From: Inia geoffrensis
Taxonomy: Eukaryota > Chordata > Mammalia > Artiodactyla > Iniidae
Direction of reading: 5' to 3'
Assembly: GCA_036417435.1 (NCBI GenBank)
Contig: CM070899.1
Span: 3,291,001-3,355,000, forward strand
DNA: 64,000 bases
This document shows positions 12,008-39,977 of the stretch, in pieces. The position numbers were made by a program, and so were the translations under genes. A model generated the notes under the pieces. That model was not told the origin of the DNA, searched no databases, and saw only the letters and a program-made list of their open reading frames with translations. The number at the start of each line of letters is the position of its first letter. Position 1 is the stretch's first letter.

Positions 12008-12540
12008 CACGGCCTGACCCTCGAGCCCGACTCTCCTGAGCAGCTGTGGTTTACTCGTTCCATCCTGCAGGGACGCCCGCCCTTCTGTTCCTGTTGGACC
12101 CACTTTGATATCAAGTTGGAGGACAGGAAGACGCCCCCAGTCACTTGAGAGGGCTGTAGGCAATGTGGCCCCCCAAGAGTAAAGCCCGCCCCTCCACAGC
12201 GGGCCTGACAGGAGCGCAGCACCAGGGGGTGCAGCCAACCCGCAGCTCCGCCTGACCGGGGCCTCTGCTGACAGTCTCTGCCAGCGGGGGCAGAGGACAG
12301 CTGTGCCCTCTTGATGCTGCTGTCTGCGTGTGGGCAAATGGCCCTCCCTTTCTCTCCCTGTAATAGAGCCAAGGAAAACATTCCAAAAAAAGAGTGATCT
12401 TGATAAGCGACTTTACATGTGGGACATCAAAGGACTGGGGGTCCCATCCCTATGCCTCACTTTCCTCATCCATCAAGTGTCAGTAGAAACAACTTTCTTT
12501 CCTACTTCTCAATAAAATGCTGCCCAGATGGCAAGCTTAC
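12008..12540. other. Intergenic DNA beyond the ZNF839 3' end
   Basis: GC-rich then AT-rich. No gene seen; several overlapping minus-strand frames around 12.0-12.4 kb look like chance GC-rich frames. Confidence 0.4.
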
Positions 12541-12543
12541 ATA

Positions 12544-12549
12544 TTTATT
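12544..12549 (-). terminator. ZNF839: Candidate ZNF839 poly(A) signal
   Basis: Plus-strand TTTATT gives a canonical AATAAA on the minus strand 366 nt after the stop. A weaker TATAAA variant lies closer, at 12800-12805. Which one is used cannot be decided from sequence. Confidence 0.45.
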
Positions 12550-12914
12550 TTTTTACTGTGCCCAAAAGAAGCTTCTGGTGAAAGAGCAGCATATCACCGA
12601 AGAGAAAGGGGGCATAGTTTTTTGGAAATGGGGAGCAGGGGAGATTCAAGAAATAGTGTAGTGGTATTAACTGCAATAGCAGTCAAAAGCTCCTAGGAGT
12701 TAGATGTATCGGGAATTTGTTATCAGGTAACGTATCTGCCATTATTACAATGAGAAAGATGTAGAAAAAGGTAGACAGTGGGGTAGAAAGACATTATTCT
12801 TTATAAATAAAATGTTTACTTGTGTCAGTATTCACATTAGAAAAATAAACATTCCTTGAAGTAGACCTCCAGGTAAAATACATACAAATCTAGGACTGCG
12901 GTTCTGGCTCCATT

Positions 12915-29066
<16,152 letters not shown>

Positions 29067-29354
29067 AACGGCCGACGCGGGGACTCGAACCCCGATTGAC
29101 GAGCTCCGGCCGCTCAAATGTGCGTCACCTGGGAAAGGGGGACAGCTACGAGTGCCCCGCAGGCCAAGACACCTCGGAAGGCGAATGCACCTGACCGAGC
29201 AGATCGGTAGGCGGGGCCTGAGCCGGCTCGGCTCTACCACCGCTTCACCAACAACAGGACCCGGCCGAATTTTCTTATGGCTTGTCGTGGACGTATTTAT
29301 CGTTCACATATCGCCTCCTCCAGGAGCTGTCCGGGAACTCTCAGGCAAAGGTCC

Positions 29355-29502
29355 TCGAGGTTCCAGAGCCCCGGCCCTAACATCACTCTGGCCAAATGTT
29401 CTCAACGTCACGTGAAGACCCTGCCTGGACGTAGACTCCTAGGCCCCACCTCCAGACCTTCCGATTTAATATACCCGAGAGGTGGTTCAAAGTGTGCATT
29501 TT
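29355..29502. mobile_element. MER5A-like DNA transposon remnant
   Basis: 'ctaggccccacctccagacc ... aagtgtgcatttt', continuing after the SINE as 'ataacaagtgtgctcc', resembles MER5A. Degraded. Confidence 0.4.
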
Positions 29503-29826
29503 AAAAAATAAATTTATTTTATTTTGTTTATTTATTTTTGACTGCGTTGAGTCGTCTTTGCTGCACGCAGGCTTTCTCTAGTTGTGGTGGTGGTGGGGGC
29601 TACTCTTCGTTGCCGTGCGCGGGCTTCTCATTGCGGTGGCTTCTCTTGTTGCAGAGCACGGGCTCTAGGCGCGCGGACTTCAGTAGTTGTGGCTCGCGGG
29701 CTCAGTAGTTGTGGCGCACGGGCTTAGTTGCTCCGCGGCATGTGGGATCTTCCCGGACCAGAGCTGGAACCCCTGTCCCCTGCCTTGGCAGGAGGATTCT
29801 TAACCACTGCGCCACCAGGGAAGTCC
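29503..29826 (-). mobile_element. CHR SINE, long form
   Basis: Perfect 17 bp duplication ttcaaagtgtgcatttt (29486-29502, 29827-29843). Confidence 0.94.
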
Positions 29827-29843
29827 TTCAAAGTGTGCATTTT

Positions 29844-30499
29844 TATAACAAGTGTGCTCCCCAACCCCGATATTGTTTCCATGCAGGCCCCTCCTCCCTA
29901 CCCACCTACCCAGATGGGGCACACCTCGAGGGTGTAGTTTTACTCATTCAGTGTCCAGCGGTGCACGCTCAGGGAATGAATGATGGACGAATATGAATGA
30001 ATGAATGAACAAACGAGCGAATGAACCGCCCTAACCCTCTTCACAGCTCAGTCCGCAGCTCTACCGCCCCCACTTCTTCGGCCCATCCTTTCTCAATCTC
30101 CCCTCCTTTTACCCTCCTGATTCCGCGTGTCTTGTAGCCGCTAGTGCGTGCACCTGTCTCAAGGGGGCAGTAGAGCCATTGGTCAACAAACACTAAGCGC
30201 TTGTTGGGTGAGTCATCATCGCTGCCCTCTGTATAGAGTCTAGGCTGGAAGAAGGAAGACAAAACCAGCATTTGCTGTATGATATGATGAATGCCATGAT
30301 GCTCATGGTGGGGGCAGCTGGGGGCCAGGCTGGTGTCTGAGAAGTTTCCAGTGAACTTGCTGATCATTTTTCTCTCCACAGGACCACCATCGCATCGTCA
30401 TCATAGTCAATACTCTTGCGTTCGCTATGTTCCCTGCAGTGTCTATCATTAGTAGCCTCACTAAGGATTGGCCAGAGGGGAGATTAGATTTGTGGAATT
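29844..30499. other. Intergenic DNA upstream of ZNF839
   Basis: No gene recognised. A minus-strand 112-codon frame (30041-30379) has no family match I know and no splice support. Confidence 0.4.
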
Positions 30500-30513
30500 T
30501 GTTTCAATTTCTT

Positions 30514-30741
30514 TCTTTCTTTCTTTTTTTTCCCTCAATATTTATGTATTTGGCTGCGCCGGGTCTTAGTTGAGGCACTCAGGATCTAGGATCTTTGTTG
30601 CAGCGTGCAGGATCTTCCTTGAGGCATGCGGGATCTTTAAATTGCAGCAAGTGGGATCTATTTCCCAGACCAGGGATCGAACCGGGGGCCCCCTGCATTT
30701 GGAGCGCAGAGTCTTAGCCCCTGGACCACCAGGGAAGTCCC
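30514..30741 (-). mobile_element. CHR-related SINE
   Basis: 'ggctgcgccgggtcttagtt ... ccaccagggaagtccc', flanked by tgtttcaatttctt (30500, 30742). Confidence 0.88.
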
Positions 30742-30765
30742 TGTTTCAATTTCTTAATCCTTTTG

Positions 30766-30905
30766 TTTCCTTTCTTTCTGTCTTTCTCTTTTCTTTCTTT
30801 CCTTCCTTCCTTCCTTCCTTCCTTCCTTCCTTCCTTCCTTCCTTCCTTCTATCCTTCCTTCCTTCCTTCCTTCCTTCCTTTCTTCCTTTCTTCTTTTTTT
30901 TTTTT
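30766..30905. repeat. (TTCC)n microsatellite
   Basis: Near-pure TTCC/CCTT run with one ctat break at about 30850, ending in a T-run. Confidence 0.95.
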
Positions 30906-30949
30906 AACTTTTGAAAGAAAGATCTTTTCATCCTTCCATCCTCAGATGT

Positions 30950-31660
30950 CAAAAAGATCCTCTCTGATCCCTAAGCCAAGAACTGCCCCTCATCTAGAAC
31001 ACAGTATCCCATTTATCTTTTTGAGCCTGGCAGGGAGGAAAAACTTCTCCTCTATCCTCTCAGGTTCAGTCTCTGGGGGAGTGTGAATTAAACTGACAGA
31101 TTAACAAGAAAAAAGACCATTTTTAATAATGTATTTTTATTCATGTACCTACAGGAATTTCACAGAAAAATGTGACTCCAAGAGGCAGTTAGAATGCAGG
31201 GCTTATATGGTATTATCTTAACAGGGGAGGGGATGGGTGGAGAGGGCACTTACTGGACAACAAGCAATTTAGGAAAGATAAATAGGCTCTTACCTAGAGT
31301 AGATGGGAGATAAGATAGTTTTATGACAATGCCTGTTTAGGTGTGATGCCAGCTTCTCTCCAGTGATAAAAGTCAGCCTTGCCTGATTGTTTCCTGGGGA
31401 TTTATGACAATTGAATTCTTTTGAGTTCTTTTGGAAGGCTCTACTTTAGGCAGATGAGGCTTTTCAGGAACTCAAATGGCTTCTGCTCAAAATAACTTTT
31501 ATGCCACAGAGGTGTATTCTGGACCCCTTCAAGCCCTTGTTTAGGAAAGTATGGGCTCTGAGGGCAGCAACCTCGGCTGGCTTCTCCTCTGCAAGGTCCC
31601 CGCATCTAACAAGGTTCCTGTAACACACATCCAAGGTGTGAAATGCAACCAGTGTGCAGG
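30950..31660 (-). mobile_element. Possible LTR element (unclassified)
   Basis: Looks like a decayed LTR ('cctctcaggttcagtctctg ... gacagattaacaag ... ggcagatgaggcttttcagg'). I cannot name the family or fix the ends. Confidence 0.35.
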
Positions 31661-31893
31661 TGTCTATTCTAGAGGTCAGCAGCCCTAGGTTCTCCTAACT
31701 GTTCATAATAACAACGGTCCCATAGCTGGCATTTAGTGGGCACTTTTAGTACACACTGAGCACTTGCCAACGGCTTTAAGCCTGTGGTCTGTGGTTTTAA
31801 GCCTTGAGCCGTTACAGATTTAAGTCACAGCTTAAGACCTATTTGAGAAAAGAATGAATGATTGCCCCCATGGCCCCGTGACAAGCTGAGAAC

Positions 31894-32009
31894 AGGGCCC
31901 TCAGGGTCCAGTGGTTAGGACTCGGTGCTCTCACTGCTGGGCAGGGTTCAATCCCTGGTCTGAGAACTAAGATCGAGCAAGCCGCAGGGCTTGGGAAAAA
32001 GAAAAAAAA
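31894..32009 (+). mobile_element. CHR SINE, short form (divergent)
   Basis: 'gtccagtggttaggactcgg ... caatccctggtctgagaact', then an A-rich tail. Confidence 0.75.
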
Positions 32010-32119
32010 AGAATGAATGATCTAGTAGATGTTCTCACTGGAGATTTTTCAAGCATGGTTGTGAAATGGAGCAGGACTGTATGGTCTTTCCCCGCCATGT
32101 CCTCTGCCTGCCTTTTGTC

Positions 32120-32731
32120 TGTAGAAAAACTTTAGCCAAAGAATAAGAGTAACCAGAGAAGTGAGAAAATACAGAAGAAAGGAAAACAGTCAAACAGGAC
32201 AAAACAATAATAGTTTAGTCAGAAAGCAAAGTCAAGGAGCTTTAGTTCCTCCTCAAGGGCTATACATAGTATTCTGAGCCGTATCCTGGGAGCTGTCTTG
32301 TAGGTACTGAAATCCCCACCAGGTGGAAGAAAGTAACTCCATGATGACCAGACCGTAGCCATGACATAAGCTGCCACAACTCCGAGAACTGGCCTCAAAG
32401 AAATGGGAACAAACCGACCCTGGAACTGAAGATTAACTGTACTGAAAACAATCAAGATGATGCTGATTAGAGCACCGCACGACAAATTTCAAGATGACTG
32501 TCAGAGCTGACTGTGCTGTTTCTGCATGTAGCCCCCTCCCTCTGTCTATAAAAGCTCTTGCCCACTGGCTGTCGGTGGGGAGTTGGCCTTTGGACAGGAG
32601 TCCGGCCTCACTCCCTGCCACCCCCCTCCCCTCACTGTCGGCATCTGAAATAAAGCAAACTTTCCTTTCCACCAACCTTGCCTCTTTATTGGCTTTTGAG
32701 CAGCGAGCAGCCAGACCCCACTTTGGTTACA
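32120..32731 (+). mobile_element. Solo LTR (ERV1-type), second family
   Basis: TGTAGAAAAAC...GGTTACA, about 612 bp, with a TATA box at 32547-32553 and AATAAA at 32649-32654. No proviral genes are adjacent. Confidence 0.75.
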
Positions 32732-32941
32732 GTTGGACCCTGATATAATATGGCATTCACCCTAAAAAGCTAGACTTCGTTAAACTAAAAATGCCTGACT
32801 TGGACTATGAGTGAGAAATTCATCCAGCTGCCCCTCTGGCTACACACTGCAGAACCAGGAGGAAGAAATGTGAAGTCTAAGAGCTCTCTGAAAAACAAAA
32901 AAGGAGCAAGAGGTTTCCAGATGCTTCTGTTACCCAAAAAC

Positions 32942-33529
32942 TGGGTTCACCTCTTGGTGGGTGTGGAGCCAAAAGACAACCAAGCCAAAAATTGAGAGAA
33001 GGAAGGATGTATTACTTGCAGAGAGTAAGGAGAACACCAGGGAGCTCTCCCAAAGCGGTGTCAATCCAAACAGCAAAATTGCGGAAGGGGCTTGGGTGGT
33101 ATATGTATATTCATGAAGGGGCTTGAGCAGAGGAGAATTCAGCCTAGAATTGGGGCAGAGTTGTTGATTGAAATCACAAGGGTCAGAAAAGGTCAACATC
33201 ATGAATCTTTAGGTTCCAGTAGATCTGGTGAAGAAAGGTTAAATTCTGCAAAACAGCTCAAGAAAGTGCTTCCGGCTAATCTTTACCACTGAAACAGAAC
33301 TGGGAGTCTTTACAACTGATTTATTATCTTTGGTATTGTTACTTCTCTAGCCCAATAACAGTTTGTTCTTTCGTTCCCTTAAGATCGTTGTTACTGAGAC
33401 CTGTTCAAGGGCAAGCATTGTGGCCAGGCTTAGATCACAAAATGACTTAGGCCTGAAAGGGCTTCTCTCATGTCAAGAAAGCCATGCCTGGTTCTATTTC
33501 TCCCGCCTGCTGCCCAATCTGCTTACACT
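32942..33529 (-). mobile_element. ERV LTR, divergent
   Basis: Shares 'gcaaaacagctcaagaaagt' type blocks with LTR D and the 36 kb LTR; older. Ends approximate. Confidence 0.5.
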
Positions 33530-33681
33530 TCCACAACCAGAAGGGCCTCGCTAAAAACATGGCAGTCATTGGCTGGTCACTGTCTCCATGTGGGTTGGAA
33601 TTTGTGTCTCTCATTTACTACTCCCTGCCTAGACTAGGGTGCCGGGCATGCAGTAGGCTCTCCATTAACATGTGTGGAATG

Positions 33682-33786
33682 GTGCTCTCTTTGGCAGCAC
33701 ATATACTAAAATAGGAAGGATACAGAGGAGATTAGCATGGCCCTTGCGCAAGGATGACACTCAAATTCTTGAAGCGTTCCATATTC
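33682..33786 (+). pseudogene. U6 snRNA retropseudogene
   Basis: Aligns over its full length to U6 (GTGCTC.CTTTGGCAGCACAT... to ...GAAGCGTTCCATATT) with several substitutions, including in the 5' stem and the ACGCAAATTCG region. It is followed by an A-rich tail rather than the U6 T-run terminator. It is flanked by a perfect 12 bp direct repeat ATGTGTGGAATG (33670-33681 and 33819-33830), the mark of L1-mediated insertion. Confidence 0.95.
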
Positions 33787-34215
33787 AAAAAACGAAACAA
33801 CAGAAAAAAAAAAAAAAGATGTGTGGAATGAATGAATTCCAACACTGGATTTTCAATTAATTCTAAGAACTCCAGAAAACTGAGGTCTCCCCCCAAGGGC
33901 CCTCAGAAGCTCTGCATTAGGTAGCAACCGGCGGTGGCAACTGAGAGCATCCTAAAAAAAGAACCAAAGTGGGCTGCAGGCTTGCAACGCGCGGGGACTT
34001 GGGATAACCAGTCAAAGCCCGAGCCCGCGCGGGATCCTGCCCTCCCTCCCCACCCAGCCGCCTGCCCCAAATTCCGGGCCGAGTCCAGAATGATTCCGCG
34101 ACTCCCTCCTGTTTGCACGCGGCTCACAGCACTCAAAAGGCATATTTTTCAAAGCCAGTTACAGTTGTAAAACAAACCCATAACTTGGGGGAGGAAAAAA
34201 CAAAACCTGCACCTG

Positions 34216-34289
34216 TGGCCCGTACGGGGATCGAACCCGCGACCTTGGCGTTATTAGCACCACGCTCTAACCAACTGAGCTAACCGGCC
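34216..34289 (-). tRNA. tRNA-Ile (anticodon AAT)
   Basis: 74 nt on the minus strand. Box A (TAGCTCAGTTGG) lies at 34271-34282 and box B (GGTTCGATCCC) at 34227-34237. The anticodon loop CTAATAA carries AAT (plus strand 34253-34255). The acceptor stem GGCCGGT pairs with the 3' strand (one G-T type position) and is followed by discriminator A. A TTTT terminator follows within 10 nt (plus AAAA 34202-34205). The sequence matches the standard mammalian tRNA-Ile-AAT without visible damage, so it is probably transcribed by Pol III. Confidence 0.96.
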
Positions 34290-34782
34290 ACTGAGTAACG
34301 CTCTGCCGCTGGCACACCTATGAGATTTCTCCGCCTGCTCCGGGCCGTGAGCTGGCCAAGCGCCTCTAGGCGGAGTCAGCCGCGCTGACTCCCAGCTGGC
34401 TTCCGCGGAGGGCTGTTGTCATCCCCATTGGCCAGATGAAACAACTGAGATCCGGGGCCTTTAAGGAGAAGGGAAGTGACATCTTACAGCGAATCGGAGG
34501 CTTTCGCAGGGGAAATGCAAGCTGCTCTTAAAACTTAACTCGGGAGCAGGATTTTCCAATATTTGCAACTCAGTGCAATTTTTATTCATCTCAGAATCCT
34601 TGCAGCATGGAAACTTCGTGTATCAAGAGCATTTGGCGAGGCTAAATACAGCTTGGAAAATGCAGAAAACCAGATAAAGGACAAAAGAACCACCGAATTC
34701 CCCACCGCCCCGAAACAACGGCTACTGGAGACTTGGCATCCTTCTGGCCAATCTTTTTTCACTGTACGGTGTATTAAAAAAA

Positions 34783-34786
<4 letters not shown>

Positions 34787-34822
<36 letters not shown>
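34787..34822. repeat. (TA)n microsatellite
   Basis: About 18 AT dinucleotides following an A-run. Confidence 0.95.
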
Positions 34823-34825
<3 letters not shown>

Positions 34826-34854
34826 TCAATTCAACCTTGTTAAAAAGAATATAA

Positions 34855-35054
34855 TTTTTTTTGCGGTGCGCGGGCTTCTCACTGTCGTGGACTCCCCTGT
34901 TGGGGAGCACAGGCTCCGGACGCGCAGGCTCAGCGGCCATGGCTCACGGGCCCAGCCGCTCCGCGGCATGTGGAATCTTCCCGGACCGGGGCACGAACCC
35001 GTATCCCCTGCATCGGCAGACGGACTCTCAACCACTACAGCACCAGGGAAACCC
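34855..35054 (-). mobile_element. CHR-2-type SINE
   Basis: T-run then gcggtgcgcgggcttctcac ... caccagggaaacc. Confidence 0.9.
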
Positions 35055-36021
35055 TGAAAATACACTTTTTATGTTGCTTTTTGTACTTAATATTCTGTTA
35101 TAAGCGTATCGTTCAGTAATTGAAAATGTCATTTTAAATGGTTCCTCGGTGTTTCTTCAAGTAGGTAAGGCATAGTTCTTCCTTCCCCCTCCTTCTGGAA
35201 TGTCTGGAAATTGTCATTTTGCCCTCTCTTGCTATATAGCACATGAATAAATCATAAAATAGGGGCAGAATGGGCAATATGACAGCCACTGCAAAGGGAT
35301 AGGGTCTGTATGCAAAAAAAAAAAAAAGGAGAAAAAATGCTGGAAAGACAAAACTCAAAGATGTCCATTCCCCCACCTGTATGTCCCAGGGGTCTCTTGG
35401 TCTCTGAAAGGCCCTAGCCTCCTGGGCTGCTGGGGCAGACGCTCCAGGAGTACAGGAGAGAAACACCGGCTTGTCACACTGTCCACGGCTCTGGTCTGAT
35501 TACTCCAAAAAACTGTAACCATCTCCCACGGCAGATGTCTCATCAAGGTTCCCTGTTGCGAGCAGCAGAAGCCGACTCCAGTTAATCTTAACAGAAGAGA
35601 TTTAATTGAAAAGATGTGAAGTAGCTCACCCCACCACCAGGAAGGCTGGAGAACAAAGTGCAGACAAAGAGCCACTCGGTCAAAACATACTCATTCACCC
35701 TGGCAATGCCCTAACCCCAGGGAATCAGCTGTGAGCAGAACAGGCTGAATCCTGTCCTCACGGAGCTCAGTTTAGCAAAGACAGGTGTTAGAGTGAGTGG
35801 AGAGGTTTAGGTGCTGTGCTGTAAGTAAACTGTGCTGGTGATGGAGGGTTGAGCAGGTTCCTGGAGACTGGGACACTTGACTAGGACAGATAAATGTAGG
35901 CCAAGGCGGTAGAGTGAGCTGCCCGTGATGGAAGCCATCCTGTCCATTTTGCTTACAGCTGAATGCCCAGAGCCTAGCACTCTGTCTGCAATAATATGTG
36001 TTTAATAAATAGGAATCAGAT
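35055..36021. other. Intergenic DNA, ZNF839-MOK interval
   Basis: No gene seen. 'gaatgcccagagcctagcac ... gtgtttaataaatag' near 35960-36010 looks like a MIR/L2 tail. Confidence 0.4.
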
Positions 36022-36561
36022 TGTTACCGAACCAAACTTGGGTCCCCTCGCCCGTTCACTGTAAAGCCCATCTACTGACCCCCAGTTGTGGTGAAGGAAA
36101 GCACAGTGTTTATTGTAGGGCACCAAGCAAGGAATTCAGGAGTGCGAGTGCGAGTGCTCAAAATACCCCAACTCCCCGATGGGTTTCAGCAAAGCATTTT
36201 TAAAGGCCAGGTGAGGGAGAGGCGTCCCAGGGTACATGATCAGCTTGTGCACAATTCTCTGATTGGTTGATGGTGGTAACAGGATGGTGTCACAGGGCTT
36301 AACATTATCAATCCTTAGGCACCAGTAGGTCTGGGGGCTTCATGCTCATGGTCATCAAGTAGTTAATTTCTTCCATTTGGTGGTGGGGTTTAGCATCTGT
36401 AAAACAACTCAGGAAATGTGCATCAGATACTACTATCTGGGTACTTCAGAGATGAGCTGGAGCAGAAGATATGGGGGAGGGGTCTGTTCCAGGAAGGCCG
36501 CATAGGGTTGTGCTCAGTTACAAAATGGATGAAATAGCTAATTCCAAAATTATCTTACACT
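36022..36561 (-). mobile_element. ERV LTR, divergent
   Basis: Starts tgttaccgaacc on the plus strand; contains 'ctctgattggttgatggtgg' and 'aaaacaactcaggaaatgtg' blocks shared with LTR D. Ends approximate. Confidence 0.55.
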
Positions 36562-36578
36562 TTAAAGCAAGGTCAGAT

Positions 36579-36700
36579 AGGGACTTTACCTGGTGGTCCA
36601 GTGGTTAAGACTTCACCTTCCAGTGCAGTGGGTGCAGGTTCAGGGAGCTAAGATCCCACATGCCTTGGGGCCAAAAAGCAAAACATAAAACAAAAGCAGT
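36579..36700 (+). mobile_element. CHR SINE, short form (degraded)
   Basis: gggactttacctggtggtcc ... 'ctaagatcccacatgccttg', A-rich tail. Confidence 0.75.
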
Positions 36701-37509
36701 ATTGTAACAAATTCAATAAAGACTTTTAAAATGGTCCACATCAAAAACAACAACAAAAAATCAAGTCAGATAAAGTTATTTTATTCTTTTCACACCTTCC
36801 CCTTCTGGCCCAGCCTTGATAGGGTTGCCAGATTTAGCAACTAAATTAGCATAGTAAGTATGTCCCATGAAATATTTGGGCCATGCTTGTTAGTTGTTGA
36901 TCAGGAATTCAACTTCAACTGGGCATTCTGTACCGTATCTGGTCATCCCGCAGCCACAGTAACAGCCGTTTGAAAGTCCCCACCTAACCAGCTCCTTTCC
37001 CTCACTCCCTCTGCCACCATCACCCTCCTTCCTGGTGTTCCAGCCGCGTGTCCTGAGTAGGCGGGGCGCTCCTGGCCAAGTCTATATTCCAAGGCCAAGA
37101 CCCGAGGTTGGGGAGACGCAGTGACTGAATACAGACGGCAGGGGGCACCCTAGATCTACGTAGTCAGCTCCGCACCTGGGCGCCCGGTCTCCTCGGAGCC
37201 CGGTGCTGACGGAGGGCTGGGCCTTTACCCACCGCTATTCTGCAAAAGTCTCTGAACTTGTCCGGCTATTCTCACTCCATCTTACAGGACTTCCAAGACA
37301 AACAAGCCCTAATTTTCATTCTTTGAGTTAGGAAAACGCAAACCTACATGATCAGAATTAAACGGTATTGAGTATTATTACTCGGGTTTTTAAATGTCCG
37401 GGGGGGGGGGTACTTTGGCTCATGCCGCTACCTTGGATTTGAAATAGTCATTCGCTTTAAATTCAACTTAGAAAACTTGTCATTCTGCTTATAAGTTGGG
37501 TCCTTTGGT
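36701..37509. other. Unannotated intergenic DNA
   Basis: No gene or repeat recognised except a G-run at 37400-37410. Confidence 0.4.
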
Positions 37510-37770
37510 ATGAGAATAAAGGTGCACTGTAGTCGTTTCCTAGAGCTACCGTAGTGAAGTACCGCGAATTGGGTGACTTAAACAACAGAATTATTCTCTC
37601 ACAGTTTTGGAGGCCAGAAGTCCAAGATCAAGGTGTCCTTGGGGTTGGTTCCTTCTGAAGGTTCTGAGGAAGAATCCAGTCCATGCCCCTTCCCCAGCTT
37701 CTGGTGGTTAGCTGGCAATCTTTGATGTCCCTCCGCTTGTAGAAGCATCAGTCTGATCTCTGCCTCCATT
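37510..37770 (-). mobile_element. MLT1-like MaLR LTR fragment
   Basis: 'gtcgtttcctagagctaccg ... ttattctctcacagttttgg aggccagaagtcc' is the reversed MLT1 pattern. Confidence 0.65.
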
Positions 37771-38355
37771 CACGGATCGCAACTTCCTAGAACAGTGCCA
37801 GGCACGTAGGACGTGTTCAATAAGTATTTGTTGAATGAATGTTAAATTCATTGTGCTGAGCATCCCACGGGACTTTTCAAGTTGGAAACATGTCCTTTCA
37901 TGCTGGCAACGTTTCTGATGCAGAATGTTCCTGAAGGAGATTTGACCATCTCCTTCACTTCGTATGCTCTCTTTTCTTTTTCTGGAACACCATTCTTCAG
38001 AGGTCAGACCTTCTGGGTTGATTCTCTACTCTCTTTTGTCTGTCTCCTGGACAATTTCCTTGAATTTTTTTTTCCAACCTTCTTTTTACATTTTTATTTT
38101 GACTCAGGGCCCTCGTACACACAGACAAGGAGAGAGCAAAACACTTTCAATATTGAAGCTGACTTCTTGCCAGTTGATTCTGGAAAAAAAGGAAAGAAAG
38201 AGGGGGAAGAGAAATGAAATGCTTCATTGTACAATATGTACTATGTCAATACAAAAGAAAAATAGACAAAAAAAAATAGAAGGATTTTTCAGATGTTGCT
38301 TCTAATTTGCTACCACAAATCAGTTGGTTCTGGGGACTTTAAAAAATGCACTTCT

Positions 38356-38680
38356 GGGAGTTCCCTGGTGGCACAGTGGTTAGGAACCCACCTGCCAATG
38401 CAGGGGACACCAGTTCAATCCCTGGTTTGGGAAGATCCCACACCCTGTGGAGCAACTAAGCCCGTGCGCCACAACTACTGAACCAGCATGCTGCAACTAG
38501 TGAAGCCCGCACGCCTAGAGCCCGTGCCCCGCAATAAGAGAAGCCACTGCAATGAGAAGCCCGTGCACCACAACGAAGAGTAGCCCCTGCTCACCTCAAC
38601 TAGAGAAAGCCCGTGTGCAGCAATGGCCAACGCAGCCAAAAAAAAAAAAAGGATAAATAAAATAAATTAATTAAAAAAAA
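38356..38680 (+). mobile_element. CHR SINE, long form
   Basis: gggagttccctggtggcaca to an A-rich tail; flanks atg(c/t)acttc. Confidence 0.92.
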
Positions 38681-38754
38681 TGTACTTCCTTAGAGTATGT
38701 ACAGTCATTGCAAAGCTTTTACAAAGTTCTCTTTTAGACACAAGAGACAGCTAT

Positions 38755-38875
38755 AGAGGCACAGGGAGCTGGAAGCTGCAGACTCGGGTCAGAGCCCTGG
38801 GTGGCCACCAGCAAGTGGGTGAGCTTGGCAAAGCCCTTCTCCTCTCTGGGTCCCCAACAACAGGCCACATGGCTT
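38755..38875 (+). mobile_element. MIR SINE (degraded)
   Basis: 'gactcgggtcagagccctgg ... gtgagcttggcaaagcc' pattern. Confidence 0.5.
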
Positions 38876-39499
38876 CTGCACCCTGTCAGTCTTCCTGTTT
38901 CATTCTTCCCTATCAAAGTTGTTTTTTTTTTTCAGTGATTAAGGTTTGTCCTAGATGCTCAATAATCAGTGAAAATCGCCTTGCCCCTGTCATAGAGGAA
39001 TGACAGAGCAGGTGACAGCTGATATGTTTCTTGATTAGTCAACAACAACTATTGAACATTTGCTCTGTGCCAGGCCTGTGTTAGACTTGCTGTCGAATCT
39101 GGCCTCTGTACACCGATACCAAATTAAATCTTGTAGACAGAGTTTTGGGTGAAGTAGAAAAGAATAGCTTTATTGCTTTGCCAGGCAAAGGGAGCCACAG
39201 CAGGCTAATGCCCTCAAAACTGTGTGTCCCAACCTGGAGAGCGTGGTTTTCTAGTAGTGGTTCACAGAGGGCGTGATCAGCTAGTGGACAATCTTCTGAT
39301 TGGTTGGTGGTGAGGTAAGTGGGTGTCGGCATCATCAACCTGGTTCCAACTGGTCTGGGGTCTCCGTGCTTGCGGGCAGCAGACAGTTAACTTCTCCCGC
39401 CTGGTGGGGGCTTCAGTATCTGCAAAACGGCTCAAGATATTGTTATGTGTGTCCCGTGAGGGGGAACCAGGACTCCGCCCCAAGGCTGCACTATTGTTT

Positions 39500-39977
39500 C
39501 TTTTTTTTAATTTATTTTTTATTGAAGTATAGTTGAATTACAATGTTGTGTTAATTACTGCTGTACAGCAAAGTGACTCAGTTATACACATATACCCATT
39601 ATTTTTCATATTCTTTTCCATTATGGCTTATCACAGGATATTGAATATAGTACCCTGTGCTGTACAGTAGGACCTTGTTGTTTTGTTTTTTTTTTTGCGG
39701 TACGCAGGTTTCTCACTGTTGTGGCCTCTCCCGTTGCGAAGCACAGGCTCCGGACGCGCAGGCTCAGCAGCCATGGCTCACGGGCCCAGCCGCTCGCGGT
39801 ATGTGGGATCTTCCCGGACCGGGGCACGAACCCGTGTCCCCTGTATCGGCAGGCGGACTCTCAACCACTGCGCCACCAGGGAAGCCCCAGTAGGACCTTG
39901 TTTATCCATCCTATATGTACCAGTTTGCATCTGCTCGTCCGAAACTCCCAGACCACCCCGCACCATCTGCCCCTTGG
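39500..39977 (-). mobile_element. L1 3' fragment nested in LTR D
   Basis: 'attgaagtatagttgaatta ... ggatattgaatatagtaccc', resuming after the SINE as 'atccatcctatatgtaccag'. Confidence 0.88.
39680..39898 (-). mobile_element. CHR-2-type SINE nested in the L1
   Basis: 14 bp duplication agtaggaccttgtt (39666-39679, 39899-39912). Confidence 0.95.

Noticed and set aside
30766..30905. Possible CRISPR-like array
   Set aside because: It is a simple (TTCC)n microsatellite without spacers, in a vertebrate genome.
33682..33786. Functional U6 gene
   Set aside because: It has substitutions in conserved positions, an A-rich tail instead of a T-run terminator, and insertion-type flanking repeats.
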